Shown here: piece after piece, positions 26,202 to 34,881 of the stretch
Layout: each line of letters opens with the position of its first letter
How positions within the stretch are numbered: the first letter of the stretch is position 1
DNA from: Streptacidiphilus rugosus AM-16
GTDB taxonomy: Bacteria; Actinomycetota; Actinomycetes; Streptomycetales; Streptomycetaceae
Direction of reading: 5' to 3'
Length of the DNA: 64,000 nt
Assembly (NCBI RefSeq): GCF_000744655.1
Contig: NZ_JQMJ01000003.1
Location: 682,001 to 746,000, forward strand
Program-made: the position numbers and the translations under genes
The notes under the pieces: model-generated
Told to the model about the DNA's origin: nothing
Databases searched by the model: none
Seen by the model: the letters and a program-made list of their open reading frames with translations, nothing else

Positions 26202-26747
26202 TCAGACGCTGTCGGTGAGGCGGTCGCGCATGAAGCGGCGAGCCTGGTGGATACGGTCCTTGACGGTGCCGAGCGGCGTGTCCAGGGTCTCCGCGATCTG
26301 CAGGTAGGTCAGGTCCCCGAGATCCCGCAGCACGAAGGACTCCGCCAGCGCCGGATGCTGCCGCTCCAGGACGGTGAGGGCTTCCATCAGGTCGATCCGG
26401 GTGCCCGCGATGACGCTGGTCGTCCGGGGGTCCACGTCCTCGGGGAGGACCGCGTGGCTGTCCTCCGCACGGCGGCGCATCGAACGGTAGGTGGACCTGG
26501 CGGCGTTGGACGCGATCACCGTCACCCAGCCGAGGAACGAGCCGCGCCCGCCGTACTCGTGCAGATGCCGGCTGACGGACAGCAGGGCGTCCTGGGCGGC
26601 CTCCTCCGCGTCGGCGTGGTGGGGCAGGAACTTGGCGCAGCGCCGCATGACCAACGGCCGCAGCTTGAGCAGCAGGTGTTCCAGTGACGCCTGGTCACCC
26701 GCCTGGGCAGCAGCCACCAACTGCGTCAGCTCGCTCTCGTCGAGCAC
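26202..26747 (-). CDS. ECF RNA polymerase sigma factor
   Basis: Alternative sigma factor of about 181 aa. Region 2: LLLKLRPLVMRRCAKFLPHH, then EEAAQDALLSVSRHLHEYGG and SFLGWVTVIASNAARSTYRS. Region 4: LERQHPALAESFVLRDLGDL, YLQIAETLDTPLGTVKDRIH. The GTG start after GGGGGCGACAG is preferred; a longer frame starting at 26816 would overlap the divergent kinase's start codon and adds an unlikely 23-residue extension. No zinc-type anti-sigma gene is adjacent; the two exported paralogues follow in the operon and the kinase gene diverges. Confidence 0.87.
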   Translation of the reverse strand: MLDESELTQLVAAAQAGDQASLEHLLLKLRPLVMRRCAKFLPHHADAEEAAQDALLSVSRHLHEYGGRGSFLGWVTVIASNAARSTYRSMRRRAEDSHAVLPEDVDPRTTSVIAGTRIDLMEALTVLERQHPALAESFVLRDLGDLTYLQIAETLDTPLGTVKDRIHQARRFMRDRLTDSV

Positions 26748-26814
26748 CTGTCGCCCCCGTTCCGCTCCGTTCGGGAGTTCCGCGTCCCCCGTGACTCCGG
26801 CAGAATGCTGCCAC

Positions 26815-27722
26815 ATGCAGAAGCTGGGCCGTTATCTCCTGGTGGACCGGCTGGGAGCCGGCTCCTTCGCGACCGTGTGGCGGGCGTACGACCCCGAGCT
26901 GGACACGGACGTCGCGGTCAAGGTGCTGGCTGACAACTGGGCGTCGAACGCCGACGTCAGGGAGCGGTTCCTGGCCGAGGCGCGACTGCTGCGCCGGATC
27001 GCCAGCCCTCGGGTGGTGCGGGTGCACGACGTCGGGGTCCACGAGGACCGGCCCTATTTCGTCATGGACTACGTCCGCGGCGGCACGCTGGCCGAGCGGA
27101 TCGGGCAGTGCCCGCCGGAGGAGGCGCTGCGGCTGGCCGCCGAGGCCGGGTACGCGGTGCACGTGCTGCACACCGAGGGCGTGGTCCACCGGGACGTCAA
27201 GCCGTCGAACCTGCTGATCGACGACGAGCAGACGCCTGCGGGCGTGCTGGTGGCGGACCTCGGCAGCGCGAAGCAGTTGGCCGACGCGTCGGGGCTGACC
27301 GTGACCACGGGCACCCCCGCCTACATGGCGCCCGAACAGGCCTTCCAGACAGGAGGGTTCGACGGCCGTGCCGACGTCTACGCCCTGGGCGTGCTGACCT
27401 TCGAGCTGCTGACCGGACAGAAGCCCTTCGGTCCCGGAGGACGCACCACCTGGCTCACCGGCGGCGCGCCGGCGCCCGCGCCGTCGTTGCCTCCCGGCGG
27501 ACCACAACTTCCCGACGGCGTCGAGGAACTGCTCGGCACGGCGATGGCGGTGGACCCGGAGCAGCGCCCGCCCACGGCTCGGGCCTTCGCGGACGCGCTG
27601 CTCGCACCGGGGGCCGGGACCGGGAAGCGGGCCGGACGGCCGGGCCGGGCCGGCTCGCGGTCGGTTCCGCGGCGGCGCTGGTCTTCCTGACGACCATGAT
27701 GCTGACCTGGCTGCTGCGCTGA
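26815..27722 (+). CDS. Hanks-type Ser/Thr protein kinase with a C-terminal anchor in a shifted frame
   Basis: Kinase domain about residues 6-265: P-loop RLGAGSFATVWRAYD, VAVKVL, catalytic HRDVKPSNLL, metal-binding DLG (in VADLGSAK, in place of DFG), and APEQ. In the start frame the protein ends with an Arg-rich tail at 27690. One base back (-1), after the GGCCGGGCCGGGCCGG repeat near 27640, the frame reads LAVGSAAALVFLTTMMLTWL then LR and stop at 27722, a clear membrane helix. The expected product is therefore a tail-anchored kinase, and the frame break is a sequencing error, a mutation or slippage. No PASTA domain. GGCAG-AATG-CTGCC precedes the ATG by two bases. It is divergent from the sigma/sensor operon. 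Confidence 0.85.
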
Positions 27723-27755
27723 GTCGGAGCCCACGCCCTGAGCAGGGCGGAGGTG

Positions 27756-27800
27756 GCCCGCCCGCTGCCGGGCGGCGGAGTTGCCGGGCAGTGGGCGGGC
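27756..27800. terminator. Hairpin between convergent kinase and SDR genes
   Basis: GCCCGCCCGCTGCCGGGC and GCCGGGCAGTGGGCGGGC pair over 18 positions with two imperfections. Confidence 0.6.
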
Positions 27801-27830
27801 GGCGGCCGCACCAGGTGGGTGCGCCGCGCG

Positions 27831-28571
27831 TCACCAGGGCACGGGGCCGGCGTCGTCGAAGAACTGGCCGGTCGGGCCGTCGTCGGGCAGGGTTGCGAGT
27901 TTGACGGCGATCGCCGCGCCCTGTTCGGGGGTACGCACGCCGCGGAAGCCGTTGAGGTCGGTCGCGACGTAGCCGGGGCAGCCGACGTTGATCAGGATGT
28001 TCGTGCCGCTCAGCTCCCGGGCGTACTGGAGCGTGACGGCGTTCAGGAAGGTCTTCGACGGCGCGTACACCACGGCCACGGGACCTGCCGTCTGCTCCGC
28101 GTCAGGTCCTGACTGCCGGGTGAGGGAGCCGACGCTGCTGGACATGTTCACGATCCGGGGGGAGGCGGAGCGCCGCAGCAGCGGCAGCATCGCGTTGGTG
28201 ACGCGGATGACGCCGATCACGTTGGTCTCCACGACCGTTCGGACGGTGGCGGGGTCGACGCCGGTGGGCTCCTGCGGCATGACGCCCGCGATGGCGGCGT
28301 TGTTGACGAGCACGTCGAGGCGCCCGGCCTGCGCCTCGATCAGTCGGGCGGCGGCGGCGACGCCTGCCTCGTCGGTGACGTCCAGCGGTACGCCGAAGGC
28401 GTCGACGCCGGCCGCGCGCAGGCGCTCCACCGCGGCCTCGCGGCGCAGATCGTCGCGAGCGCCGACGCCGACGCTCCAGCCGAGGGCGCCCAGACCCTCG
28501 GCGATCTTGTAGCCAATTCCCTTGTTGGCGCCGGTGACCAGCGCAATCGTTCGCTCAGGCATGCTGACCAT
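27831..28571 (-). CDS. Short-chain dehydrogenase/reductase
   Basis: NAD(P)-dependent oxidoreductase of 246 aa, the classical SDR size. Cofactor motif TGANKGIGY (near 14-22), NNAAIAG, the Ser in NMSSSVGSL and the catalytic YAPSK are all present. Substrate unknown; the sequence resembles carbonyl-reductase-like SDRs annotated in streptomycetes. The ATG chosen (MVSMPERT) has GAGGG six bases upstream. It is divergent from a LysR regulator with an ATACC-N5-GGTAT box in the gap, so it is probably that regulator's target. Confidence 0.9.
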   Translation of the reverse strand: MVSMPERTIALVTGANKGIGYKIAEGLGALGWSVGVGARDDLRREAAVERLRAAGVDAFGVPLDVTDEAGVAAAARLIEAQAGRLDVLVNNAAIAGVMPQEPTGVDPATVRTVVETNVIGVIRVTNAMLPLLRRSASPRIVNMSSSVGSLTRQSGPDAEQTAGPVAVVYAPSKTFLNAVTLQYARELSGTNILINVGCPGYVATDLNGFRGVRTPEQGAAIAVKLATLPDDGPTGQFFDDAGPVPW

Positions 28572-28620
28572 GCTGCCCTCGGACGCCAGGGGGCGTCCAA
28601 GACCGATCGGGTGGGCATCG

Positions 28621-28635
28621 ATACCGACAGGGTAT
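28621..28635. promoter_or_regulatory. LysR-type binding site between the SDR and lysR genes
   Basis: ATACC-GACAG-GGTAT is a perfect 5-bp dyad with the T-N11-A form recognised by LysR regulators, located 23 bases before the lysR start and 50 before the SDR start. Confidence 0.65.
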
Positions 28636-28657
28636 GGATCCGGAGTAGCGTGGCGGG

Positions 28658-29509
28658 ATGGAGACCAGGGAGCTGCGCTACTTCGTCGCCGTCGCCGAGG
28701 AGCTGCACTTCGGGCGGGCGGCGCAGCGGCTCGGGATCGCGCAGCCGCCGCTGTCACGGGCGATCCAGCAGCTCGAACGCCGCCTCGGGACGGCGCTGCT
28801 GGACCGGACCAGCCGCATCGTCACGCTGACCGAGGCCGGCTCGGTGCTGCTGGTCGAGGGCCGGGCGGCCCTCGACGCGGTCGACGCCGCCGAGCGCCGG
28901 ACCCGCCGCGCCGCCCTGTCCGCGACCGGCCGTCCCGGCCTGGTCCTGGTCACCAAGGCCAGCGCGTCCAGCGAACTACTGGCGAGACTGCTCGACGCGT
29001 ACGCCGCCGAACCCTTCGCCGTCTCCGTCGACGTCATCTTGTCCGGCCCGGCCGAGCAGGAGCGGATGCTGCGGGAGGGCCGGGCCGACGTGGCGCTGCT
29101 GCACCGGCCGTTCGACTCGACGGCCGGGCTCCACACCGAGGAGCTCAGCACGGAGGGCCAGGTCGCGGTGCTGCCCGCCGGACATCCGCTGACCGCCCGG
29201 TCCCACGTGCACATGGCCGACATCACCGCGCTGCCGGGCCTGCCGCTGCCACGCTGGCCCAACCCCGACGGCACCTACCCGCCCGGTTCAGGCCCGCAGG
29301 TCCGCGACCACGCGCAGTTGCTGCAGCTCGTGGCACTCGGCCGGGCTTGCGCGGTCTCGCCTGAGTCGAGCCGACCCCACCTGCACGCCGGCCTCGCCGC
29401 CGTGCCCGTGCTGGACGCGCCGCAGGTCACCACCGTGATCGCCTGGCCACCGCACAGCCGGTCCAGAGCCGTCGCCGACCTGGTCCGGACCGCCACGCGT
29501 CTCCAGTAG
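28658..29509 (+). CDS. LysR family transcriptional regulator
   Basis: Regulator of 283 aa. Winged HTH at 1-60 (ELRYFVAVAEELHFGRAAQR, LGIAQPPLSRAIQQLERRLG), followed by a periplasmic-binding-like effector domain (ASASSELLARLLDAYAAEPF onwards). Divergent from the SDR gene; the ATACC/GGTAT dyad lies between them, so it probably controls the SDR and itself in response to a small ligand. Confidence 0.9.
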   Translation: METRELRYFVAVAEELHFGRAAQRLGIAQPPLSRAIQQLERRLGTALLDRTSRIVTLTEAGSVLLVEGRAALDAVDAAERRTRRAALSATGRPGLVLVTKASASSELLARLLDAYAAEPFAVSVDVILSGPAEQERMLREGRADVALLHRPFDSTAGLHTEELSTEGQVAVLPAGHPLTARSHVHMADITALPGLPLPRWPNPDGTYPPGSGPQVRDHAQLLQLVALGRACAVSPESSRPHLHAGLAAVPVLDAPQVTTVIAWPPHSRSRAVADLVRTATRLQ

Positions 29510-29765
29510 ATCCACCCTGCCCGGCCGGCCTGCCCGCGGGGCCGACCGGAGAGTCGGCGTGCCTGGTGCGCTCCGGGGGAGTCGGTGGCGGGTCCTACCC
29601 TCCTGCCCATGGACGAGCAACTGTGGTGGGGTGTGAGCGTCGTGAGTCGTTCCTTGCGGTCCCGAAGCAGCCCTCCGTCGTGACGACGTCGCTCGCCGAG
29701 CCCTGTGGTCCGGATGGGAAGGTATGACCGATCGGCGAGGGAATGTGTGGAGAGGGGAGCGCGGC

Positions 29766-30782
29766 GTGGCCGCAGGGGTGGAGGACGGGGCCGGGGGCGG
29801 GGGTGTGTCGGGGAAGGAACGATTCGACCGCTGGCGGGAAATGATCGGCCGTAGCCGCGCCGGCGAGGTGATCAGCGAGCACACCGACGACTTCTCGGCG
29901 GACATGCGGCGCCTGGAGCTCGGGCCGGTCACTCTCCTGCGCACGTCGTTCCCGCCGACACTGTTCCGGCGGACCGCGAGCATGGTGCGACGGTCGGATC
30001 CGGAGGTGTACAGCCTGACGCTCCTGCTGGACGGAGGCATGGCGCTGACGCGTGGCTCCGATCCGACCACGACCTTCGGTCCGGGGGAGCTGCATCTGGC
30101 CCACAGCTCGCAACCGTTCGACCTGCGCGCGTTCGGCTCGGGCTCCACCGATCCGGGGCGGAGCCGGATCGACGCCGTGGGCATCGACTTCCCCGCGTCG
30201 TTGTTGCCGCTGCCGCCGCAGCGGCTGCGCAACGTGCTGGGGCGCGGGTTCTCGGGGCGGGAAGGCACCAGCGCGCTCCTCTCGGACTTCGTCGTCGGCC
30301 TGGACCGGCACGCCGCCGCCCTCGGACCCGCCGAGGCGCCCAGGTTGGGGACCGTCGTGGTCGACCTGGTCGCGGCCTGGCTGGCCAGGGAGCTGGAGGC
30401 CGAGGCCGAAGTGCCGGAGGACGTACGGCGGAGCGCCCTGATGGCGAGCATCCGGTCGTTCGTCCGGCAGAACCTGCAGGATCCCGAACTGACGCCGGCC
30501 GTGATCGCCGCCGAGCACCACATCTCCGTCAGCTATCTGCATCGGGTCTTCACCCGGCAGTCGCGAGGTGAGACCGTCGCCGCCTCGATCCGCGGCCAAC
30601 GGCTGGAGCAGGCACGCCGCGACCTCGGTGATCCCGCGTTGTCCGCGATGCCGATCCACGCCGTCGCGACCCGGTGGGGCATTCCCCGCGCCTCCGACTT
30701 CAGCCGCGCCTTCCAGGCCGCCTACGGCCTCTCACCCCGCGAGCACCGGCACCGGGCGCTGTCCGGGAGCGCGAGCCGGTAG
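29766..30782 (+). CDS. AraC family transcriptional regulator
   Basis: Regulator of about 338 aa. The N-terminal ~210 residues form an AraC_binding_2-like domain (YSLTLLLDGGMALTRGSDP, FGPGELHLAHSSQPF). The C-terminal ~100 residues are the double HTH (IRSFVRQNLQDPELTPAVIA, HHISVSYLHRVFTRQ, then GIPRASDFSRAFQAAYGLSP). The GTG start has GGGGAG seven bases upstream; an in-frame ATG at 29724 is less likely because its purine run abuts the codon. No obvious target is adjacent: the next gene is convergent. Confidence 0.88.
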   Translation: MAAGVEDGAGGGGVSGKERFDRWREMIGRSRAGEVISEHTDDFSADMRRLELGPVTLLRTSFPPTLFRRTASMVRRSDPEVYSLTLLLDGGMALTRGSDPTTTFGPGELHLAHSSQPFDLRAFGSGSTDPGRSRIDAVGIDFPASLLPLPPQRLRNVLGRGFSGREGTSALLSDFVVGLDRHAAALGPAEAPRLGTVVVDLVAAWLARELEAEAEVPEDVRRSALMASIRSFVRQNLQDPELTPAVIAAEHHISVSYLHRVFTRQSRGETVAASIRGQRLEQARRDLGDPALSAMPIHAVATRWGIPRASDFSRAFQAAYGLSPREHRHRALSGSASR

Positions 30783-30937
30783 ACGCAATGCCAAGGAATC
30801 GTCGACGCAGTGCCAACACCGCAGCGCGGCGCCCTGGAATGCTCGGTCGGGAGCGGGAAGGTGGACCGCCGGGATGCTGTCTTCCTGCTCCTCTCCGACA
30901 GCTGCGCCGAAGGTCGGAACGCCGCACAGGCGGGCGG

Positions 30938-30965
30938 CCCGGCACTCCACGGGGGAGGTGCCGGG
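30938..30965. terminator. Hairpin between araC-like and MFS genes
   Basis: CCCGGCAC and GTGCCGGG, 12-base loop, between convergent genes. The remaining ~220-bp gap shows no supported ORF. Confidence 0.45.
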
Positions 30966-31001
30966 CGCCGACGGGCCACGACCGGGCATCGGGCCGTCCG
31001 G

Positions 31002-32279
31002 TCAGGTGGTCGGCGCGGTCCGGTGGCCGGCGGGGGACAGGGTCAGCCAGAGGCCGGTGCAGGCCAGGGCGGTGGTGGCCAGCCAGAGGGTGGGGCGGAG
31101 GCCGATCCAGGTGCCGAGGACGCCGCCGAGGAGCGCGCCCAGGGGCATCGTGCTCCAGACGATCCAGCGCAGTGCGGCGTTGACCCGGCCGAGCAGCTCC
31201 GGCGGGCACGCGGCCTGACGGTAGGCCATCTGCGCGGCCTGGTAGACCGAGCCGCCGGCGTTGAAGACGGCCCAGCCGAGCGAGTAGAGGATCAGGCCCC
31301 AGCCGGGCGCGGCCAGCGGCATGAGCAGCGCGAAGGGCGTGCAGACGACCAGGGGCACCCACATGGCCCGGACGGGCCCGAGCCGCTGGGCGACGGGCTT
31401 GGCCAGGGTGCTGCCGACGACCCCGCCGACGATGCCTGCGCCGAGGACGAGACCGACCTGGGTCGGGGAGGCGTGGAGCTGCCGGATCAGGTACACGACC
31501 TCCAGCGAGATGACGGCGAGGATCCCGAGGTTGGCGGTCGCCGTGGTCGCCGCGACGGCGCGCAGGACCGGGTCGCGCCTGACGTGGCCCATGCCCTCGC
31601 GCATCGCGGCGCGGAAGGTGACGCGGGGTCCGTTCGGGCGTGTCGCCGCGGGTTCGGGGGTGCGGATCGCCAGCAGTGTGGCGGCGCTCACGGCGTAGGA
31701 CACCGCGTCGGCGGCGACGGCCTTGGCCGCGCCGAACGCTCCGGCCAGCAGGGCGCCGAGAGCCGGGCCCGCGGTGTCGGAGCCGGTCTCGGTCAGCCGC
31801 AGTTTCCCGTTGGCGTCCACCAGCTGTGCCTGGCCGACCAGCGAGGGCAGCACGCTCTGGTCGGCGATGTCGAAGACGCTGCGGACCGCGCCGATGACCG
31901 CCGTGACCGTGTAGAGCTGCCACAGCGGCACCCGGCCGCCTGCCCAGGCCACGACGGGCACCGTCGCGATCGCCAGCAGGCTCAGGAGGTCGCAGGCGAT
32001 CATCAGCGGTCGGCGGCAGGTCCGGTCGACGAGCACGCCGGCGGGCAGGGCGACCACTACCGCGGGCAGCCGCCGGGTCAGTCCCAGCACGGCGACCTGC
32101 AGCGTGGTGGCGCGCAGCCCCTGAACGGCGATCAGGGGGATCAGCAGGGTGGAGAGGGCGCTGCCCAGGTCGCTGGTGGCTCCCCCCGCCCACAGCAGCA
32201 GGAAGTCGCGGTGGCGCCACAGCGAACCGGGGGCCGTCGACACCGCTCCCGATTTTGGCATGGTCTGTTCAGGCACCAT
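31002..32279 (-). CDS. MFS exporter, EntS-like (MFS_3) family
   Basis: Membrane exporter of 425 aa with about 12 helices. Typical start SLWRHRDFLLLWAGGATSDL, then ALPAGVLVDRTCRRPLMIAC (motif A) and the interdomain RTPEPAATRPNGPRVTFRAA. The second half has LGILAVISLEVVYLIRQLHA and ELLGRVNAALRWIVW. This family exports siderophores, macrolides and other metabolites. It is a paralogue of the product of the gene at 44898-46241, sharing the RNRDF/RHRDF opening and the RTPEP hinge. The chosen ATG lacks a good RBS; an internal Met six codons on is possible. Confidence 0.87.
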   Translation of the reverse strand: MVPEQTMPKSGAVSTAPGSLWRHRDFLLLWAGGATSDLGSALSTLLIPLIAVQGLRATTLQVAVLGLTRRLPAVVVALPAGVLVDRTCRRPLMIACDLLSLLAIATVPVVAWAGGRVPLWQLYTVTAVIGAVRSVFDIADQSVLPSLVGQAQLVDANGKLRLTETGSDTAGPALGALLAGAFGAAKAVAADAVSYAVSAATLLAIRTPEPAATRPNGPRVTFRAAMREGMGHVRRDPVLRAVAATTATANLGILAVISLEVVYLIRQLHASPTQVGLVLGAGIVGGVVGSTLAKPVAQRLGPVRAMWVPLVVCTPFALLMPLAAPGWGLILYSLGWAVFNAGGSVYQAAQMAYRQAACPPELLGRVNAALRWIVWSTMPLGALLGGVLGTWIGLRPTLWLATTALACTGLWLTLSPAGHRTAPTT

Positions 32280-32584
32280 GTATGACTACACCGTCGCACA
32301 TGTCCGGGCCAACCGCGGGGCGATCGCCTTTCTTGAAACATCAATGATCCGTGGGGAGAATCTGACCTCTGACCACCCCTTACCCCGCGACCCCAATCGG
32401 CGGCGGGGTGTCCGCTTGGGGTCTGGCACCCAGATGCCGCGAGGGAAGCATTGTCACGGGCGTGACGCTCGCGAAAGCATCGAGTCATCCCCCCAAGGGC
32501 CCCGGCGCCGGAGCCTGTTTCACTCTCGATCCCCGCGACACACGGCTGTTCGTCGCGTGGATACCTTCCCTGTTGGAGCTGACC
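32280..32584. other. Long divergent intergenic region
   Basis: Separates the MFS gene from the deoxyribosyltransferase-like gene. It contains a locally AT-rich stretch (TTTCTTGAAACATCAATGAT) and CCCCAAGGGCC repeats, but no supported gene or clear operator. A longer upstream start at 32408 for the next gene is in frame but has no RBS. Confidence 0.5.
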
Positions 32585-33112
32585 GTGACCGAGCTGTCCG
32601 ACGCCGAGATAGCGGCCGATGCACGCCGCACCATGCGCGTCTTCCTCGCTGCCCCGTCGCTGCGCCTGACCGGCCCGGCGGACGGCGTTTTCAGCCTGGC
32701 CCTGCGCGGCCGCCTCACCGCCCTGCGCGATGCCCTCCTCGACAGCGGCGTGAGCGTCTTCAGCGCCCAGCACGACGACGTGTGGACCACCCGCGGCGTC
32801 GGCATCGGCCTGAGAGTCCCCTCGGCCTTCCGCGCGATGCACGCGGCGGACCTGGCCGTCGCCTACGTCGGATCGCCGCTGTCGGCCGGCGTCGGCATGG
32901 AGCTCGGCTGGGCGACGGCACTGCGCAAGCCGGTCGTGCTGCTGGTCGACAAGGCGGTCTCGCACAGCCCGATGATCACCACGCTCGAAGAGGTCTCCCC
33001 GGTGCTGCCGCTGGAGTTCGACCCGAACTGGACCGCCGCCCAGCTGCGTCACACCATCATCACGGCGCTGGACTGGGCCGACACCTCGCTCAGCTACCCG
33101 GAATCAGCCTGA
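32585..33112 (+). CDS. Nucleoside 2-deoxyribosyltransferase-like protein
   Basis: Cytoplasmic protein of 175 aa with the fold signature of the NDT/DUF4062-like Rossmann group: MRVFLAAPSLRLTGP strand-loop near residue 18, an exchange-like SVFSAQHDDVW, FRAMHAADLAVAYVGSPLSA (aspartate/serine turn) and GMELGWATALRKPVVLLVD. NDT enzymes hydrolyse or exchange N-glycosidic bonds of deoxynucleosides; some family members produce nucleotide signals in defence systems. The GTG start has GGAG seven bases upstream. It is followed by two DNA-binding regulator genes on the same strand, an unusual setting for a salvage enzyme. Confidence 0.7.
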   Translation: MTELSDAEIAADARRTMRVFLAAPSLRLTGPADGVFSLALRGRLTALRDALLDSGVSVFSAQHDDVWTTRGVGIGLRVPSAFRAMHAADLAVAYVGSPLSAGVGMELGWATALRKPVVLLVDKAVSHSPMITTLEEVSPVLPLEFDPNWTAAQLRHTIITALDWADTSLSYPESA

Positions 33113-33260
33113 GCCACCCCTGGTCGGGGCCGGTGCGCCGGTCCCGGCCGTGGCGATGCCCGCGGTCCTGGCGCGAATCGGACTGCCCCTGCGGACACTG
33201 ACTCTGATATGTGTAGCGCATGGATCTACGGGCCCTGCCCGGCATCTCAGGGAGGCCCGG

Positions 33261-33803
33261 ATGACCTGCACACCCCAGCAGCACGTCTGCGAGTGGGCGG
33301 AGTCCGCCGACCAGGTCGAGCGGATCCTGGCCCGCTGTCTGGCGGGAACGCCCCCGCAGGCGCTCGCCACCGAGTACGGCGTGGCCGTGGCGGAGATCAG
33401 CGCGATCTGCGAGGACCACGGTCTGCCCCTGCGGCACGACGGTCTGGCCCGCGGGCGGATCGGCGTCGGCCCGGACGGGTGCGGGAACGGTGTGCACACC
33501 TGTTCCTGGTCGGACCGTGCGGACGTCGTCGAGGACCTCGTCGACGGTTACGCCCAGGGCCGCTCGATCAACGAGCTCTCCAAGCTGTTCCCGTACTCCA
33601 GGGCGACGGTGACCCGGATCCTGGACGCCCACGAGGTGCCGCGCCGCTCGCGTTCCGAGCAGTGCACGCGGGTGCAACTGCCGATCCAGGAGATCGAGCA
33701 GGCACTCGCCGACGGCGTCACCATGAAGACCATCGCGGCCCGCCACCAGCTCTCGCGGCAGATGCTGCTGCGTCGCCTGAACCAGGCGAGGGCAGCCGCA
33801 TGA
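33261..33803 (+). CDS. Triple helix-turn-helix protein with internal duplication
   Basis: Predicted DNA-binding protein of 180 aa made of three HTH-like units. Units 1 and 2 share a heading CxWxxxAD: HVCEWAESADQVERILARCL with ATEYGVAVAEISAICEDHGL, and HTCSWSDRADVVEDLVDGYA with ELSKLFPYSRATVTRILDAH. Unit 3 is QALADGVTMKTIAARHQLSR. The paired Cys-Trp heading suggests tandem duplication of one module. RBS GGGAGG precedes the ATG. The stop overlaps the next regulator's start (ATGA), so the two proteins are co-translated and may act together. Confidence 0.7.
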   Translation: MTCTPQQHVCEWAESADQVERILARCLAGTPPQALATEYGVAVAEISAICEDHGLPLRHDGLARGRIGVGPDGCGNGVHTCSWSDRADVVEDLVDGYAQGRSINELSKLFPYSRATVTRILDAHEVPRRSRSEQCTRVQLPIQEIEQALADGVTMKTIAARHQLSRQMLLRRLNQARAAA

Positions 33804-34825
33804 CCGATCTGCCGTTCCGGCTGCCCAGCTCCCTGTCGAAGGAAGCGGTCGAGGCCTGGCTCGAGGCGCTCGAACACGGCAGCGTCCCCCAGGCTCCGAG
33901 CGGGGAAGGACGTCCTTCCCCGGGGGCGCATCCCCGCTCGGTGTACGACGAGCTGCTCCGGGCCGGCCTGCTGCGCCACCACGTCGACACGGACATGCTG
34001 GTCCCGGTCGACCCGGAGGCCGCGGCGCTCCAGGCCGAGCGTCAGGCCAGGGAGATGTGGCTCCAGGCCTCCCGTCTGCAGGACGAGTGGAGTCCGCTCG
34101 CCGACGCCTACCGCGACGCCCGCCGCAAGGACGGGGTCAGCGGTTCGCTCGTCCGCTACGTCGAGGGCAAGCCCGCCATCGCGCAGCAGATCAACCTGAT
34201 CGCCTCCTCGGCCAAGACCCGGGTCTTCGCCGTCCAGCCCGGCGGATCGCGCACCAAGGAGTCGCTGGACAACAGCTTCCCGATCGATCTGGCCCTGCTG
34301 CGCCGCGGAGCCCAACGCCGGGTCATGTACCAGACCCCGGCGCGCAAGCATCCGGACACCCGCGACTACGTGCGCGCCCTGGTCGAGGCGGGCGGCGAGG
34401 TCAGGACGGCCGACGAGCTCTACGACCGGGTCGTCATCGCGGACCGCACGGTGATCCATCCCGTCGACGAGACGATGGATTCGGCGGTGGTCATCACCGA
34501 ACCGGCGATCGTGGAATTCCATCTGCGGTTGTTCGCGCAGGCGTGGAGAGCGGCGGAGCCCTTCCTTGAACCGGTCAGGAAGACCGATGTGCCCGACGGG
34601 CGGCGCGGTGATCAGCTGACCGCGATGCAGCGAAGAATCGTGCGGATGGCCGTTCAGGAAAAACTCAAACACGAGGTGATCGCGAGAGAGACGGGCCTGT
34701 CGCTGCGGACGGTTCGGCGACAGTTGGGGGAGGCCCGGAGAGTGTTCGGGGGCGCGCCCACGACGCACGCTCTCGCTTGGGAGATCCGCGGAGAATACCC
34801 TGAGGGATTCCCCGCGGATTGGTAG
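33800..34825 (+). CDS. TrmB/LuxR-like regulator with PLD-like sensor domain
   Basis: Transcriptional regulator of 341 aa. The N-terminal ~120 residues are helical. The middle (about 125-265: LIASSAKTRVFAVQPGGSRT, RRVMYQTPARKHPDTRDYVR, VVIADRTVIHPVD) matches the phospholipase-D-like ligand domain of TrmB-type regulators common in streptomycetes. The C-terminus is a LuxR HTH (LTAMQRRIVRMAVQEKLKHE, VIARETGLSLRTVRRQLGEA). The start overlaps the previous gene. The convergent gene downstream encodes an exported DLGWQ peptide, a candidate ligand or target. Confidence 0.8.
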   Translation: MTDLPFRLPSSLSKEAVEAWLEALEHGSVPQAPSGEGRPSPGAHPRSVYDELLRAGLLRHHVDTDMLVPVDPEAAALQAERQAREMWLQASRLQDEWSPLADAYRDARRKDGVSGSLVRYVEGKPAIAQQINLIASSAKTRVFAVQPGGSRTKESLDNSFPIDLALLRRGAQRRVMYQTPARKHPDTRDYVRALVEAGGEVRTADELYDRVVIADRTVIHPVDETMDSAVVITEPAIVEFHLRLFAQAWRAAEPFLEPVRKTDVPDGRRGDQLTAMQRRIVRMAVQEKLKHEVIARETGLSLRTVRRQLGEARRVFGGAPTTHALAWEIRGEYPEGFPADW

Positions 34826-34881
34826 CCCACGCGCCGGGGATGCGCCGACTTCCGGACGTTCGGACGATTCCCGCGCGCTGA

